A stretch of DNA of 64,000 nucleotides from Bradyrhizobium ontarionense (GCF_021088345.1 NZ_CP088156.1:8113001-8177000), one strand, 5' to 3'. Counted from the stretch's first letter, positions 34,074 through 43,943 are shown. Program-made: numbers and translations. The notes: generated by a model from the sequence alone, not told the origin.

Positions 34074-35038
34074 ACCAGACTGCCGTCGTAATGCAGTCCG
34101 TGATCGCAGTCGTCGGCCAGCAGCAGCGGACCGTCGAGATCGACGAACCGGGCGAGGGGTGTCAGCAGCATCGCCGGCGCCATGGACAGCGATGTGGCCA
34201 CCATGCAGCCGACCATGATGTCGAAGCCTAGCGCGCGTGCGGCATCGGCCATCGCGAGCGCCTCGGTCAGGCCTCCGGTCTTGTCGAGCTTGATGTTGAC
34301 GGCATCGTAGCGTCCGCGAAGCGCCTCGAGCGAGCTACGGTCGTGAACGCTCTCGTCGGCGCAGACCATGAGGGGACGCTGGATGCGGCCGAGGGCCTCG
34401 TCGGCGGCCGCCGGCAGCGGCTGCTCGACCAGGGTGACTCCGGCAGCGGTGCAGGCCGCGAGATTGGCTTCCAGATTGGCCTCGGTCCACGCCTCGTTGG
34501 CGTCGACGATCAGTTGCGATTGTGGCGCCGCTTCGCGCACAGCCGCGATCCGCGCAACGTCGCCGTCACCGCCGAGCTTGATCTTGAGCAGCGGCCGGTG
34601 CGCCGCCTTGGCGGCCGCCTTGGCCATCACGTCGGGCGTGCTGAGCGAGATCGTGTAGGCGGTCACGCACGGCTCCGGCGCGCGACGCCCGAGCAGGTCC
34701 CAGATGCGTCGGCCGCTGCGCTTGGCCTCGAGATCCAGCAGCGCACAATCCAGCGCGTTGCGAGCCGCACCCGGTGGCATCGCCGCCTGCAGCGCGTTGC
34801 GATCGAGGCCGGCAGCCACGGCCTCCTGCATCGCGAGCAGGGCGCTCAAGGAGGCCTCGGGCGTCTCGCCATAGCGCGGATAGGGCGCGCATTCGCCGCG
34901 ACCGACGGTCGCGCCCTGTAGCACCTCTGCGATCACGGTGACCGCTTCGGTCTTGGCGCCGCGGCTGATCGTGAAACTTCCGGCGATCGGCCACCGCGCG
35001 ACATGTGCGTTGAGTATTGGAAAATCGTTGGAAGTCAT
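34043..35038 (-). CDS. dipeptide epimerase / N-acyl-amino-acid racemase-like (enolase superfamily)
   Basis: 331 residues. After a capping domain (1-120), the barrel carries KIKLGG with the first catalytic lysine, metal ligands VDANEAW, VEQPLP and CADES, and the second catalytic lysine in VNIKLDKTGG. This arrangement defines muconate-lactonising-enzyme type racemases, including L-Ala-D/L-Glu epimerase (YcjG/YkfB) and DgcA. A role in recycling cell-wall dipeptides or D-glutamate is the best guess. Its end overlaps the MFS gene by 31 bases; the Mla-type operon diverges from it. Confidence 0.85.
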   Translation of the reverse strand: MTSNDFPILNAHVARWPIAGSFTISRGAKTEAVTVIAEVLQGATVGRGECAPYPRYGETPEASLSALLAMQEAVAAGLDRNALQAAMPPGAARNALDCALLDLEAKRSGRRIWDLLGRRAPEPCVTAYTISLSTPDVMAKAAAKAAHRPLLKIKLGGDGDVARIAAVREAAPQSQLIVDANEAWTEANLEANLAACTAAGVTLVEQPLPAAADEALGRIQRPLMVCADESVHDRSSLEALRGRYDAVNIKLDKTGGLTEALAMADAARALGFDIMVGCMVATSLSMAPAMLLTPLARFVDLDGPLLLADDCDHGLHYDGSLVYPPDAALWG

Positions 35039-35168
35039 TGAAGATCTGGCGCTTTGTGAACCGGAATGCCGTTTTGGGGGCTTGCGTGACGCGACCGACT
35101 ATGGCTGTTGATGTGGGTCTCCGACAAGGTGGTAGCAACGCGGTGGGATTTTTCTCGGCAATGAGCGG

Positions 35169-36329
35169 ATGTTGGCCGCTCCGAGGATGGTCGTCGTGAA
35201 CGGCGGCCCTACTCTGGAACGGAGCGGGGAGGGACATGCGCTGTCGCTGCGCGCGACGGGCGCCTGGACCGCGCCGTTTGCGCCGTCGCTCGAGCGGCTC
35301 GTCGCCGACGCCGAAAAGCTCGTTGGCAAGAAGATCGACGTCTCCATCGACGTATCCCAGGTTTCCAAGCTCGACACCTTCGGCGCCTGGCTGATCGAGC
35401 GGCTGCGTCGCAGCTTCACGACGGGAACCGTCGAGGCCAGGATCGACGGTCTGTCGGCAAACTACGCCAGCCTGGTCGACGAGGTTCGCCGCGTCAGTGC
35501 CGCGCCCGACGGCGATGCGACCAACGTGACCATCACCGGCATGCTGAGCCAGATCGGCCGCAGCGTTGCCGGTATCGTCGGTACGGTCGCCGCGCTGATC
35601 GACATGCTGGGCGCCGTGATCGTCGCCAGCGGACGGGTGCTCATTCATCCCCGCAGCTTTCGCCTGACGTCGACCATTCATCATCTCGAGCAGGTGTGCT
35701 GGCGCGCCGTGCCGATCGTCGTGCTGATCACCTTCCTGATCGGCTGCATCATCGCGCAGCAGGGCATCTTCCATTTCCGCAGGTTCGGGGCTGATATCTT
35801 CGTGGTCGACATGCTCGGCGTGCTGGTGCTGCGCGAGATCGGCGTGCTGCTGGTGGCGATCATGATCGCCGGCCGCTCGGGCAGCGCCTATACCGCCGAA
35901 CTCGGCTCCATGAAGATGCGCGAGGAGATCGACGCGCTGCGCACCATGGGGTTCGACCCGATCGAGGTTCTGATCCTGCCGCGCATGCTGGCGCTCGTCA
36001 TCGCACTGCCGATCCTGGCCTTCCTCGGCGACATCGCCGCGCTTTATGGCGGCGGGCTGGTGGCGTGGTTCTATGGCGGCGTCGATCCCGAGGCCTTCCT
36101 GCTGCGCCTGCGCGATGCGATTTCGATCGATCATTTCACCGTCGGCCTGGTCAAGGCGCCGGTCATGGCGGCCGTGATCGGGATCGTGGCCTGCGTCGAG
36201 GGCCTGGCCGTGCAGGGCAGCGCCGAGTCATTGGGGCGCCACACCACGTCGTCGGTCGTCAAGGGCATCTTCTTCGTGATCGTCATGGACGGCGTGTTTG
36301 CGATCTTCTTCGCTGCGGTCGGGATGTGA
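35169..36329 (+). CDS. mlaE: MlaE-type lipid ABC permease with N-terminal STAS domain
   Basis: 386 residues. Residues about 20-110 form a STAS-like domain (IDVSIDVSQVSKLDTFGAWLIERL), normally a separate protein (MlaB) in E. coli. The MlaE permease follows, with the hallmark segments GCIIAQQGIF, REIGVLLVAIMIAGRSGSAYTAELGSMKMREEIDALRTMG and the final hydrophobic helices. It is the inner-membrane channel of a phospholipid transporter between membranes. Start uncertain between 35169, 35187 and 35196. The stop is one base before the ATPase start. Confidence 0.9.
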   Translation: MLAAPRMVVVNGGPTLERSGEGHALSLRATGAWTAPFAPSLERLVADAEKLVGKKIDVSIDVSQVSKLDTFGAWLIERLRRSFTTGTVEARIDGLSANYASLVDEVRRVSAAPDGDATNVTITGMLSQIGRSVAGIVGTVAALIDMLGAVIVASGRVLIHPRSFRLTSTIHHLEQVCWRAVPIVVLITFLIGCIIAQQGIFHFRRFGADIFVVDMLGVLVLREIGVLLVAIMIAGRSGSAYTAELGSMKMREEIDALRTMGFDPIEVLILPRMLALVIALPILAFLGDIAALYGGGLVAWFYGGVDPEAFLLRLRDAISIDHFTVGLVKAPVMAAVIGIVACVEGLAVQGSAESLGRHTTSSVVKGIFFVIVMDGVFAIFFAAVGM

Positions 36330-36330
36330 C

Positions 36331-37101
36331 ATGCCGGCAGAGGTGTCCGATCCGATCATTCATGTGCGCGACGTCACCGTGCAGTTCGGCAAGACGCGGG
36401 TGCTCGACGGTCTCGATCTCGACGTCAGGCGCGGTGAGATCCTCGGCTTCGTCGGCCCGTCCGGCGCCGGCAAGTCGGTGCTGACCCGCACCATCATCGG
36501 CCTGGTGCCGAAGCTGTCGGGGCACATCGAGGTCTTCGGCGTCGACCTTGATGCGGCCGATCGCGCCGCACGCCGCGCCGTCGAGCGGCGCTGGGGTGTG
36601 TTGTTTCAGCAGGGCGCGCTGTTCTCGTCGCTCACGGTGCGGCAGAACATCCAGTTTCCGGTACGGGAGTATCTCAAGCTCTCGCAGCGGCTGCTCGACG
36701 AGATCATGGTCGCCAAGCTCGTGATGGTCGGATTGCGGCCCGATGTTGCCGATCGTTTCCCGAGCGAGCTGTCGGGCGGCATGATCAAGCGGGTCGCGCT
36801 GGCGCGTGCGCTGGCGCTCGATCCGGAGCTCGTGTTCCTGGATGAGCCGACCTCGGGGCTCGACCCGATCGGCGCCGGCGATTTCGACGAACTGGTCCGG
36901 ACCCTGCAGCGCACTTTGGGACTGACGGTTTTCATGGTAACCCATGATCTCGACAGCCTCTACACGGCGTGCGACCGCATCGCGGTGCTGGGGGACGGCA
37001 AGATCATCGCAGCGGGATCGATGGCCGACATGCAGGCCTCGGAGCATCCGTGGCTCCGGCAGTATTTCCACGGCAAGCGCGCCCGCGCCGTGATGGGGTA
37101 A
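36331..37101 (+). CDS. mlaF: MlaF-type ABC ATPase
   Basis: 256 residues. Walker A GPSGAGKS (about 43-50), the Q-loop in VLFQQGALFSSLTV, the signature LSGGMIKRVALARALA, Walker B ELVFLDEPTSGLDP and the switch histidine in VTHDLDSL are complete. The LFQQGALFSSL sequence is typical of MlaF, TtgA2 and Mkl-type ATPases. It energises the MlaE permease encoded immediately upstream. Confidence 0.93.
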   Translation: MPAEVSDPIIHVRDVTVQFGKTRVLDGLDLDVRRGEILGFVGPSGAGKSVLTRTIIGLVPKLSGHIEVFGVDLDAADRAARRAVERRWGVLFQQGALFSSLTVRQNIQFPVREYLKLSQRLLDEIMVAKLVMVGLRPDVADRFPSELSGGMIKRVALARALALDPELVFLDEPTSGLDPIGAGDFDELVRTLQRTLGLTVFMVTHDLDSLYTACDRIAVLGDGKIIAAGSMADMQASEHPWLRQYFHGKRARAVMG

Positions 37102-37254
37102 AGCGATGCGGCCCCGGACGATTGTTGTTGCGTGCGGGGTGGGGACTCCCGCGACAAAGTTGATGGGGTCGGTGCCGCGGTCCGGTGCCAGCCGAGAGCG
37201 CACGGCAGCGGCGGTTAGGATTGCCGTCGCGACGTGCCGGGACCGGAGTTGGTA

Positions 37255-38133
37255 ATGGAAACGCGGGCGAATTACGTCCTGATCGGATCGTTCACGCTGG
37301 CGGTGATTGCCGCGGCGATCGGCTTTGTCCTCTGGTTCCAGAGCCTGCATACGACCAAGCAGCGCAGCCCGTTGCGGGTCGTGTTCGAAGGGCCGGCGGC
37401 CGGTCTGCGCAACGGCGGCAGCGTTAATTTCAACGGTATTCGAGTGGGCGAGGTCATCTCGGTCAAGCTCGACAATCCGCGCCGTGTCGTGGCGCTGGCG
37501 ATGGTCGAGAACAACGCTCCCATCCGCAAGGACACCCTCGTCGGGCTCGAATTCCAGGGCCTCACCGGCGTTGCTGCCATCTCGCTGAAGGGCGGTGAAG
37601 AGGCCGCGCCGCCGCCGCCGCTGGACGAGGACGGCGTTCCGCTGCTGCGCGCCGATCCGACCCGGCTGCAGGACGTCACCGAGGCGATCCGCGCCACCCT
37701 GCAGAACATCAACCGAGTGGTGGCCGACAACCAGGAGGCCGTGAAGAACTCGCTCAAGAATCTCGAGGTCTTCACCCAGTCTCTGGCGCGCAACTCCGAG
37801 CGCATCGACGGTGTCATGACCCGCGTCGACGGCATCATGGGCAAGGCGGATACGCTGATGCTGGGTCTCAACACGCTGGCCGGCGGCAAGGACGGCGGCG
37901 AATTGTTCCTGACCGTGAAGTCGATCCGCGAGCTCGCCGAGGATTTCGACAAGCGCTCGGGGGCGCTGATGGCTGACGGACGGCGCACGCTGACCGACAT
38001 CAGCCGCGCCGTGAACAATTTCGACCGCAACCCGACCCGCGTTCTGTTCGGCGCTGGCGGTGCGAGCGCGAGTCCCAGCAACGCCCAGGCCTCCCAGCCG
38101 ACGCCCGCACCACCAGCCAGCGGGCGGCGGTGA
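37255..38133 (+). CDS. mlaD: MlaD-type MCE protein
   Basis: 292 residues from the ATG at 37255, with GGAG 7 bases upstream. An N-terminal signal anchor (about 8-29) is followed by one MCE domain (about 38-115: PLRVVFEGPAAGLRNGGSVNFNGIRVGEV). Helical coiled-coil-like sequence up to about 270 and a disordered Pro/Ser tail complete it. The single MCE domain forms the periplasmic lipid-binding ring. No MlaC or outer-membrane lipoprotein gene follows, unlike E. coli; a terminator hairpin stands after the gene. Confidence 0.9.
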   Translation: METRANYVLIGSFTLAVIAAAIGFVLWFQSLHTTKQRSPLRVVFEGPAAGLRNGGSVNFNGIRVGEVISVKLDNPRRVVALAMVENNAPIRKDTLVGLEFQGLTGVAAISLKGGEEAAPPPPLDEDGVPLLRADPTRLQDVTEAIRATLQNINRVVADNQEAVKNSLKNLEVFTQSLARNSERIDGVMTRVDGIMGKADTLMLGLNTLAGGKDGGELFLTVKSIRELAEDFDKRSGALMADGRRTLTDISRAVNNFDRNPTRVLFGAGGASASPSNAQASQPTPAPPASGRR

Positions 38134-38295
38134 CGACAGGGTGAGTGGCGAATAGGGAGTAGCGAAGAGGGGCGCGACGGTGGCGCGCTGTCCATCGCTG
38201 CATGCTGGCTGCTGATTGAATCGCACCGGTGGGATGCCGGCGACGGCAAGCCGAAACGGCCGAAACCGAAGAAGCCTTCATTGCATCTCCAAAAG

Positions 38296-38325
38296 CAAAA
38301 CGGAGGCCTCGCGGCCTCCGTTTTG
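38296..38325. terminator. bidirectional rho-independent terminator
   Basis: CAAAACGGAGGCC - TCGC - GGCCTCCGTTTTG: a perfect 13-base stem with a 4-base loop, T-run on one side and A-run on the other. It lies between the converging mlaD and giant coiled-coil genes and can stop transcription from both. Flanking GCGAATAG/CTATTCGC short repeats (about 38140-38160 and 38350-38385) surround it. Confidence 0.9.
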
Positions 38326-38393
38326 TCGTTTGCTGCGCGGCTGGCTCTAACCACCATTCGCTATTCGCTACTCACCATTCGCCTCGCTCCACC

Positions 38394-41300
38394 TCACGCC
38401 AGCCGTCCGGCGGCGTGAGCGAGCAGGGTGTAGACGAGCCCCGTCTCGGACGTCAGCTGGGCGCGCAACGCCTGCGGATTGCGGTCGTCGCGGGCGACCT
38501 CGTCGAGCAGCCGCTCGAACTCGGTGATGTAACGGTCGACCGTCTGCTTGAAGGTGCGGTCGGCGCGGTATTTGCGGGCGACCTCGTCGAAGGCCTTCTG
38601 GCCCGCCGGCGTGTAGAGGCGTTTGGAGAACGCCTTGGTCTCGCCGCGCTGATAGCGGTCCCACATCTCGGCCGCGAGATTGCGATCCATCAGACGGGCA
38701 ATGTCGAGCGACAGCGACTCCAGCGGATTGCCTGGCTGCGCTCCCGGTGCGCGGCCGCGCGGCGCCTGCTGGCCTGCCGTGCTGTTGTCGGCGCGGTTGA
38801 GCAGGTCGGACAGCCAGTTGTCGCGGTTCTGATCGGCCACCGGACCCATCGGCGGCGCCTCGACCCGGCGCGGCGCAGGGGCAGGCGGGGGCGGCTGCTG
38901 CATGCCGAGATCCGGAGGCGGCAGGTTGGTGACGCTGGTCGCGGCCGGCTCGCGCAGGCGCATATCGGGCCGGCCGCCGACGGCCGCAGCCGCCACCACG
39001 ACCGGTTCTTCCTGGCGCACGACCGCGGGCGCCGCGACGGCGGCCGGGCGCGCCGTGCTGACCACGTCGAGGCCGCGGCCGTGATGGGCGACGATCCGGT
39101 TCAGCTCCGCCAGGGCTTCGATCTGGTCGACGATGACCTTGCGCATCTGCGCAGTGCTTTCGGCCGCCTCCTGCGGCATCTCCAGCACGCCACGGCGCAG
39201 TTCGTTACGGGTTGCCTCGAGCTCGCGATGCATCTCGCCCGCCATCTGCTTCATGCTCGACACCAGCGTGGCGAACTTCTCCGCCGATTGCTTGAACATC
39301 GCATCCGCTTCCTGCGTGCTCTGCTGGTAGATCTCCTGCATCGACGAGGTGGTGAGGCGGCGCTCCTCTTCGGCGTTGGAGCGGATCGCTTCGAACTGGC
39401 GGCTGATCGCGGTCGAGCCGGCACCCGCGGTCTCCGCCACGACGCGGGCGATATCGCGCGCCCGCTCCTCGGCGGCGGCGAGCGACTCGTCGAGCAAAGT
39501 GGTGAAGCGCGACAGGCGCTGGTCGAGGTCTGCAGTGCGCAGATCGATGGTGGTCACCAGCGATTCCAGCGTCGTCTTGCGTTCGGAGACGGAGACGGTC
39601 GCATCGCGGTTGCTCTGTTCGACCACGGCCGCGGCCTCGATCAAGGCCTTGCCATGAGCATCGAACTGTCCCGACAGCGAGTTGAGGTTTTCCAGCGCCC
39701 TGGTCGTCTTGACGTTGAACACGTTGAGCTGGTCTTCGAGGGTCTGCGTCGCCGTTCCGTTGCGCGCGGTGACGTCGTTCATCGCGGTGACGAAGTCGGC
39801 CACACGGGTGACCAGCGCCCGCTCCAGCGAGTTGAGGTTGTCGTGGGCTCCGGTCAGCACTTCCTGCAGCAGGATGTTGCCCTCGCGCAGACGCTCGAAC
39901 AGGGCGACGGTGTCGGTGCGCAGGATCTTGCTCGTCTCCTGCATCTCGGTGACCGCCGCGACGGAGACCTGGCGAGACTGCTCGATCGCGGCGCGCGACG
40001 CCTGCTCCAGCTCCTTGAGCGACTTGCTCATCGCCGTCGTTGCGAGTTCGCCGGCCGACGTGATGGAGCGGGCGACCTCCGAGCCGTTGCCGCTCACGGC
40101 TTGGGCGAAAGCCTGGCCGCGGACCTCGATCGCCTTCAGCGCGTCGGTGGTGACGCGATCGACCTCGATCGTGAGCTGGTTGGTCTTCGAATTGAGCGTC
40201 TCGACCAGCGTGCCGCGCTTGCCGTCGAGGACCTGCGACAGCCGCTCGGTCTGCTGATGCACGTAGGTTACGATTTCGTCCGTCTTGCCGGTCATGGCGG
40301 AGCCGAACGAATTGCCGGCGGCGAGCACCGACCGCTCAATCTCGGTCGAGGTCGATTTCACCCGCGTCGAAACCTCGTTGGACGCGGCGACGAGCGCGCT
40401 CTGAGCGTTGAGGGCGCTGCTCTGGATCGCGTCGGTGGTGTTGGCCGCGACCGCGTTGATGGAGCGCTCGATCTCCGACGAGATCGCCTTGAGCTGGCCC
40501 GCCGTGTCCGTCGACGTCGCGGTCAGCACGTCCTGCGCCTCGCGGGCTCCGCCGACGATCACCGCAACGGTCTCGGTCGACGTCGTGGTCAGGATCGTCT
40601 GCGCCTCTCGTGCGCTGCCGATGAGGGTGGCCGCGGTGTCGGCCGACGTGGCCGTCAGCGACATCTGGGCCTGACGCGCGCTGTTGAGGATCGAGGTCGC
40701 CGTGTCGGCGCCAACGGACGACAGCGTACGCTCGATGTCGACCGCCAGCGATTTGACGTGGTCGGCCGCCTCGGTCGAGACGGTTACGAGCTTCGACTGG
40801 ACGTCGCGGGCGCTGTCGACGATCGCGGCCGCGGTGCTGGTGCCGACCGCAGCGAGTGTCCGCTCCACATCCGCCGCCAGCGACTTGACGTGATTGGCCG
40901 CTTCGGACGAGGCGCCGATGAGCGTGGTCTGTGCCTCGCGCGCGCCGCCCGTGATCGCCTCCGCCGTGGCGGTTCCCGCGATGGAGAGCGAGCGCTGCAC
41001 GTCGACGGTGAGCGCCTTGACCTGCTCTGATGCCTCGCTCGACGCTGCGAGCAGGGTGCTCTGGGCATCGCGGGCGCTCGCGGTGATCGACTCGGCGGTC
41101 GCGGTCCCTGCGCCGGTCAGCGAGCGTTGTACATCCGCGGCGAGTGATTTCACGTGATCGGCCGCGTCGGCGGAGGCCGACACCAGCGTGTTCTGAACCT
41201 CGCGGGCACCGGCGAGGATCGAGGCTGCGGTCGCCGAACCGGCGGCCGTGAGCGCCTGCTCGACGTCGGCGGTGAGCGATTTGACGTGGCTGGCCGCGTC

Positions 41301-43943
41301 GGAGGAGGTCGACACCAGCGTGTTCTGAACCTCGCGGGCGCTCGCGAGGATCGCTTCTGCGGTGGTCGAGCCCGCCGCCGTGAGCGTGCGCTCGACGTCG
41401 GCCGAAAGCGACTTGATCTGGTTCGCCGTCTCGCCGGAGGCCGTGACCAGCGTGGCCTGGGCCTCGCGTGCACTCGACAGGATCGCAGTGGCAGCGCCGC
41501 TGCCCGCGCTGGTGAGCGCGCGCTCGACGTCCGTGGAGGTGGTCTTCAACTGCGAGCCGACATCGGTCGAGACGTTGATCAGGGCCTGCTGCGCAGCCCG
41601 AGCGCCGGTCTGGATGGTTTCGCTGGTGTTGACCACGAGGGTGGTCAGCGCGCGCTCGGCGTCCTCGACGTGCGACTTGATGCTGGCAGAGAGCAACTCG
41701 GCCCGCGTCATCAGTTCGTCGCTCGCCTGGCGGCCGCTGCTCTCGATACGGCCGGCCACGGCTTCCACGCGGGAGCCGAGCAGGTCCTCGAACTGGGCGA
41801 CGCGCCGGTCGATGTCGTTTGCGATCGTTCCGACCCGGGTCTCGATGCCCAGATGGATGTCCTGGAAGCGCGCGGTGACAGCCTCCGTCAGTTCGGTGCT
41901 GCGGCCGTCGATGATGTTCGACAGGCTGACGATGCGCTGGTCGACCGCCTCCAGCGCCTTGTCGGTGCCGTCGCTGAGCGAGGAGGTGAGCACGGTCAGG
42001 CGCGAGTCGATCGCGTGCAGGACCTGCGCTGCACCGTCGGTCATCGAGCTGGAGAGCGTGCCGAGGCTTCCTTCGATGGTCGAGGTGACCGACGTCGCGC
42101 GGTTGTCGAAGTTCTCCTCGAGCGTCTTCAGGCGTCCCTCGACGCTGTCGTCGAACGTCCTGATCTTCGACTCGAGCGAGGAATCGAAGTTGGTGATGCG
42201 CGCCTGCAGCGTGGTCTCGAACTGCGTCAGCCGCTGATCGAGCGTCGCAGTGATCTCGCCGCCGTTGGACGACAGCCGGGTGTCGAACGTGTCGACATAG
42301 GTCTTGAGATTGTCCGAGATCTCCTGGGTGCGCTGACCCATGCGCTCGACGATATCGCCGCCGAACGTCTTCACGGTGCGGTCGAATTCGGTGATGTGGC
42401 GGGTGATCAGCGCGCCCAGCGTCGAGCTGTCGCGCGCGAAACGCTCGGCAAGATCGGTGCCCTGGTTCTTTACCAGCTCATCGAAGGCACTCATCTGCAT
42501 CGACAGCGTGTCGTGTGTGCTCTCGGTCTGGCTAACGACCTTTGCCACCAGCGAGTTGACGGTGGCGTCGAGCGACTCGCTCGCCTTCTCGCCGCTGGTT
42601 ACGATGTGTCCGGACAGGCGCTGGCTTGCCTCGTCGATCTTGGTGACGAGATCTCCGCTGCGCAGCTCGAGCTCCAGCAGCAGCGATTCGCCGGACGCCT
42701 TGAGCGAATCGTGGACCTGCTCGGTGCGGACCGAAATGCCGTCGACGATGGCAGCCGTGCGCTGCTCGAACTCGCTGGTGATGCGGTCGATGCGCTCGTT
42801 CAGCATCTCGTGGACGCGATCGGACAGATCGGCGAACTCGTCATGGACGTGGCCGGTCTTGAAGTTGAGGCTGGTCGTCAGGCGCTCGGACGCGTCGAGT
42901 ACGGCGCGGGTGGTCTCGGCGCTCGCCTCCTCGAGGCGATCCAGGAGGTCGCCGCCGCGCTCGCCGAGCGCGAGGATCATGTTGTCGCCGGCATTGCCGA
43001 GGGCGGCCGTGATGTGGGCGCCGCGCTCTTCGAGCGCACCGGTGATGCTCTTGGCCACCTCGTCGACGCGCGAGGCGATCGCGTCCGAGATCAGCGCGAT
43101 GTCGTGACGCAGATCGATCTGCACGCCCGAGATGGCGCTGCGGACCTGCTCGGCCTGGCCGACCAGGTTGTCGCGCTGGTGGGCGATGTCCTGCAGCAGA
43201 GCGCGGATACGCACCTCGTTGTCGCTGTAGGCGCGTTCGAGCGCAGCGACCTCGTTGGCGACCAGCGTCTCCAGCTCGCCGGCGCGCGCAATTGCGCGCT
43301 CGACGCCGTCGCCCATGGCCGCGACCTCGCGGCGGATCGCCTGGCCGACGGTCACGATCGAATCGCTGACGGCGCCTTCCGGCTCGGAGAAGCGGATCGC
43401 GACCTGCGCCATCGACTGGGCGATCATGCGCAGTTCCTGGCCCCGCCAGGCGAGACTCGCAAGGAAGTAGAACAGCAGGACCGGGGCAAAGAACACGGCC
43501 GCGAGGCCGGACAGCACCAGCACGCCGCCGCTCTGGCCGATCAGGGCCTGCAGCGACGACAGAAAGCCGATCGTGATCAGCGCGCAGCCCACGATCCAGA
43601 TGCCGGCGAACGCGGTGGCCAGCGTATAGACTCCGCGCGACGGGCGGCCCTTCTGGATCGCCTGCAGCAATTGGCCGATCGTCTCGCGGTCGTCATTGGC
43701 CGGCCGGCGAACGGCGAGCGGAGGCGGTTCGATGTCGTCCAGGCTGCGGTTGTCGACTCCCGGACGGGAGTCGAACGAATCGAAAGCGGATCCGCCGGTC
43801 GGCATGACCGGCGGGGCCCCGTCAGCGTGGACCGAGCCCTGCGATTCCAGCGGCGCGGACGTATCGCTGATGTTCAAAGCCTCCTGAATGGCGGATAGCG
43901 CAACTTCAGTGGGGTCTTTGACCTTTTTGGGGGTGTTCGCCAT
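38394..43943 (-). CDS. giant membrane-anchored coiled-coil protein, GPR/RgsE-like polar growth factor
   Basis: 1849 residues. A polar N-terminus (1-100) and two membrane helices (about 105-130 and 138-163) precede more than 1400 residues of almost unbroken helical, Ala/Thr/Ser/Glu-rich sequence. Residues 805-1068 contain six tandem 44-residue repeats (DVER...AREAQ...HVKSL). A Pro-rich linker at about 1640-1720 leads to a compact C-terminal domain (MWDRYQRGETKAFSKRLYTPAGQ...). Length, layout and apolipoprotein-like helices resemble the Agrobacterium growth-pole ring protein GPR and Sinorhizobium RgsE, which organise unipolar growth. The identification is by architecture and memory, not alignment. 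A terminator lies downstream; a CtrA-type site lies upstream. Confidence 0.8.
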   Translation of the reverse strand: MANTPKKVKDPTEVALSAIQEALNISDTSAPLESQGSVHADGAPPVMPTGGSAFDSFDSRPGVDNRSLDDIEPPPLAVRRPANDDRETIGQLLQAIQKGRPSRGVYTLATAFAGIWIVGCALITIGFLSSLQALIGQSGGVLVLSGLAAVFFAPVLLFYFLASLAWRGQELRMIAQSMAQVAIRFSEPEGAVSDSIVTVGQAIRREVAAMGDGVERAIARAGELETLVANEVAALERAYSDNEVRIRALLQDIAHQRDNLVGQAEQVRSAISGVQIDLRHDIALISDAIASRVDEVAKSITGALEERGAHITAALGNAGDNMILALGERGGDLLDRLEEASAETTRAVLDASERLTTSLNFKTGHVHDEFADLSDRVHEMLNERIDRITSEFEQRTAAIVDGISVRTEQVHDSLKASGESLLLELELRSGDLVTKIDEASQRLSGHIVTSGEKASESLDATVNSLVAKVVSQTESTHDTLSMQMSAFDELVKNQGTDLAERFARDSSTLGALITRHITEFDRTVKTFGGDIVERMGQRTQEISDNLKTYVDTFDTRLSSNGGEITATLDQRLTQFETTLQARITNFDSSLESKIRTFDDSVEGRLKTLEENFDNRATSVTSTIEGSLGTLSSSMTDGAAQVLHAIDSRLTVLTSSLSDGTDKALEAVDQRIVSLSNIIDGRSTELTEAVTARFQDIHLGIETRVGTIANDIDRRVAQFEDLLGSRVEAVAGRIESSGRQASDELMTRAELLSASIKSHVEDAERALTTLVVNTSETIQTGARAAQQALINVSTDVGSQLKTTSTDVERALTSAGSGAATAILSSAREAQATLVTASGETANQIKSLSADVERTLTAAGSTTAEAILASAREVQNTLVSTSSDAASHVKSLTADVEQALTAAGSATAASILAGAREVQNTLVSASADAADHVKSLAADVQRSLTGAGTATAESITASARDAQSTLLAASSEASEQVKALTVDVQRSLSIAGTATAEAITGGAREAQTTLIGASSEAANHVKSLAADVERTLAAVGTSTAAAIVDSARDVQSKLVTVSTEAADHVKSLAVDIERTLSSVGADTATSILNSARQAQMSLTATSADTAATLIGSAREAQTILTTTSTETVAVIVGGAREAQDVLTATSTDTAGQLKAISSEIERSINAVAANTTDAIQSSALNAQSALVAASNEVSTRVKSTSTEIERSVLAAGNSFGSAMTGKTDEIVTYVHQQTERLSQVLDGKRGTLVETLNSKTNQLTIEVDRVTTDALKAIEVRGQAFAQAVSGNGSEVARSITSAGELATTAMSKSLKELEQASRAAIEQSRQVSVAAVTEMQETSKILRTDTVALFERLREGNILLQEVLTGAHDNLNSLERALVTRVADFVTAMNDVTARNGTATQTLEDQLNVFNVKTTRALENLNSLSGQFDAHGKALIEAAAVVEQSNRDATVSVSERKTTLESLVTTIDLRTADLDQRLSRFTTLLDESLAAAEERARDIARVVAETAGAGSTAISRQFEAIRSNAEEERRLTTSSMQEIYQQSTQEADAMFKQSAEKFATLVSSMKQMAGEMHRELEATRNELRRGVLEMPQEAAESTAQMRKVIVDQIEALAELNRIVAHHGRGLDVVSTARPAAVAAPAVVRQEEPVVVAAAAVGGRPDMRLREPAATSVTNLPPPDLGMQQPPPPAPAPRRVEAPPMGPVADQNRDNWLSDLLNRADNSTAGQQAPRGRAPGAQPGNPLESLSLDIARLMDRNLAAEMWDRYQRGETKAFSKRLYTPAGQKAFDEVARKYRADRTFKQTVDRYITEFERLLDEVARDDRNPQALRAQLTSETGLVYTLLAHAAGRLA
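40740..41531 (-). repeat. six tandem 132-bp (44-codon) repeats inside the giant gene
   Basis: Six consecutive units of exactly 132 bases, starting at the Asp codon ending at 41531, without insertions. Translated units share DVxR-L-AG-TA--I---AR-xQ-xL-x-S-xA--hVK-L. A decayed seventh unit follows to about 40610. Forty-four is four times eleven, the hendecad period of right-handed coiled coils and apolipoprotein helices. Confidence 0.9.

Noticed and set aside
38135..38390. Short GCGAATAG/CTATTCGC repeats around the mlaD terminator considered as attachment sites
   Set aside because: They are short, partly tandem and flank only a terminator; there is no integrase or inserted cargo.
40740..41531. 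Regular 132-base periodic repeats considered as a CRISPR array or satellite
   Set aside because: The repeats are in frame, have no unique spacers and encode a regular helical protein segment.
41154..43898. Long open frame on the plus strand across the giant coiled-coil gene
   Set aside because: A shadow frame; its product lacks coherent domains, while the minus-strand frame has membrane helices, regular repeats and a conserved-looking C-terminal domain.
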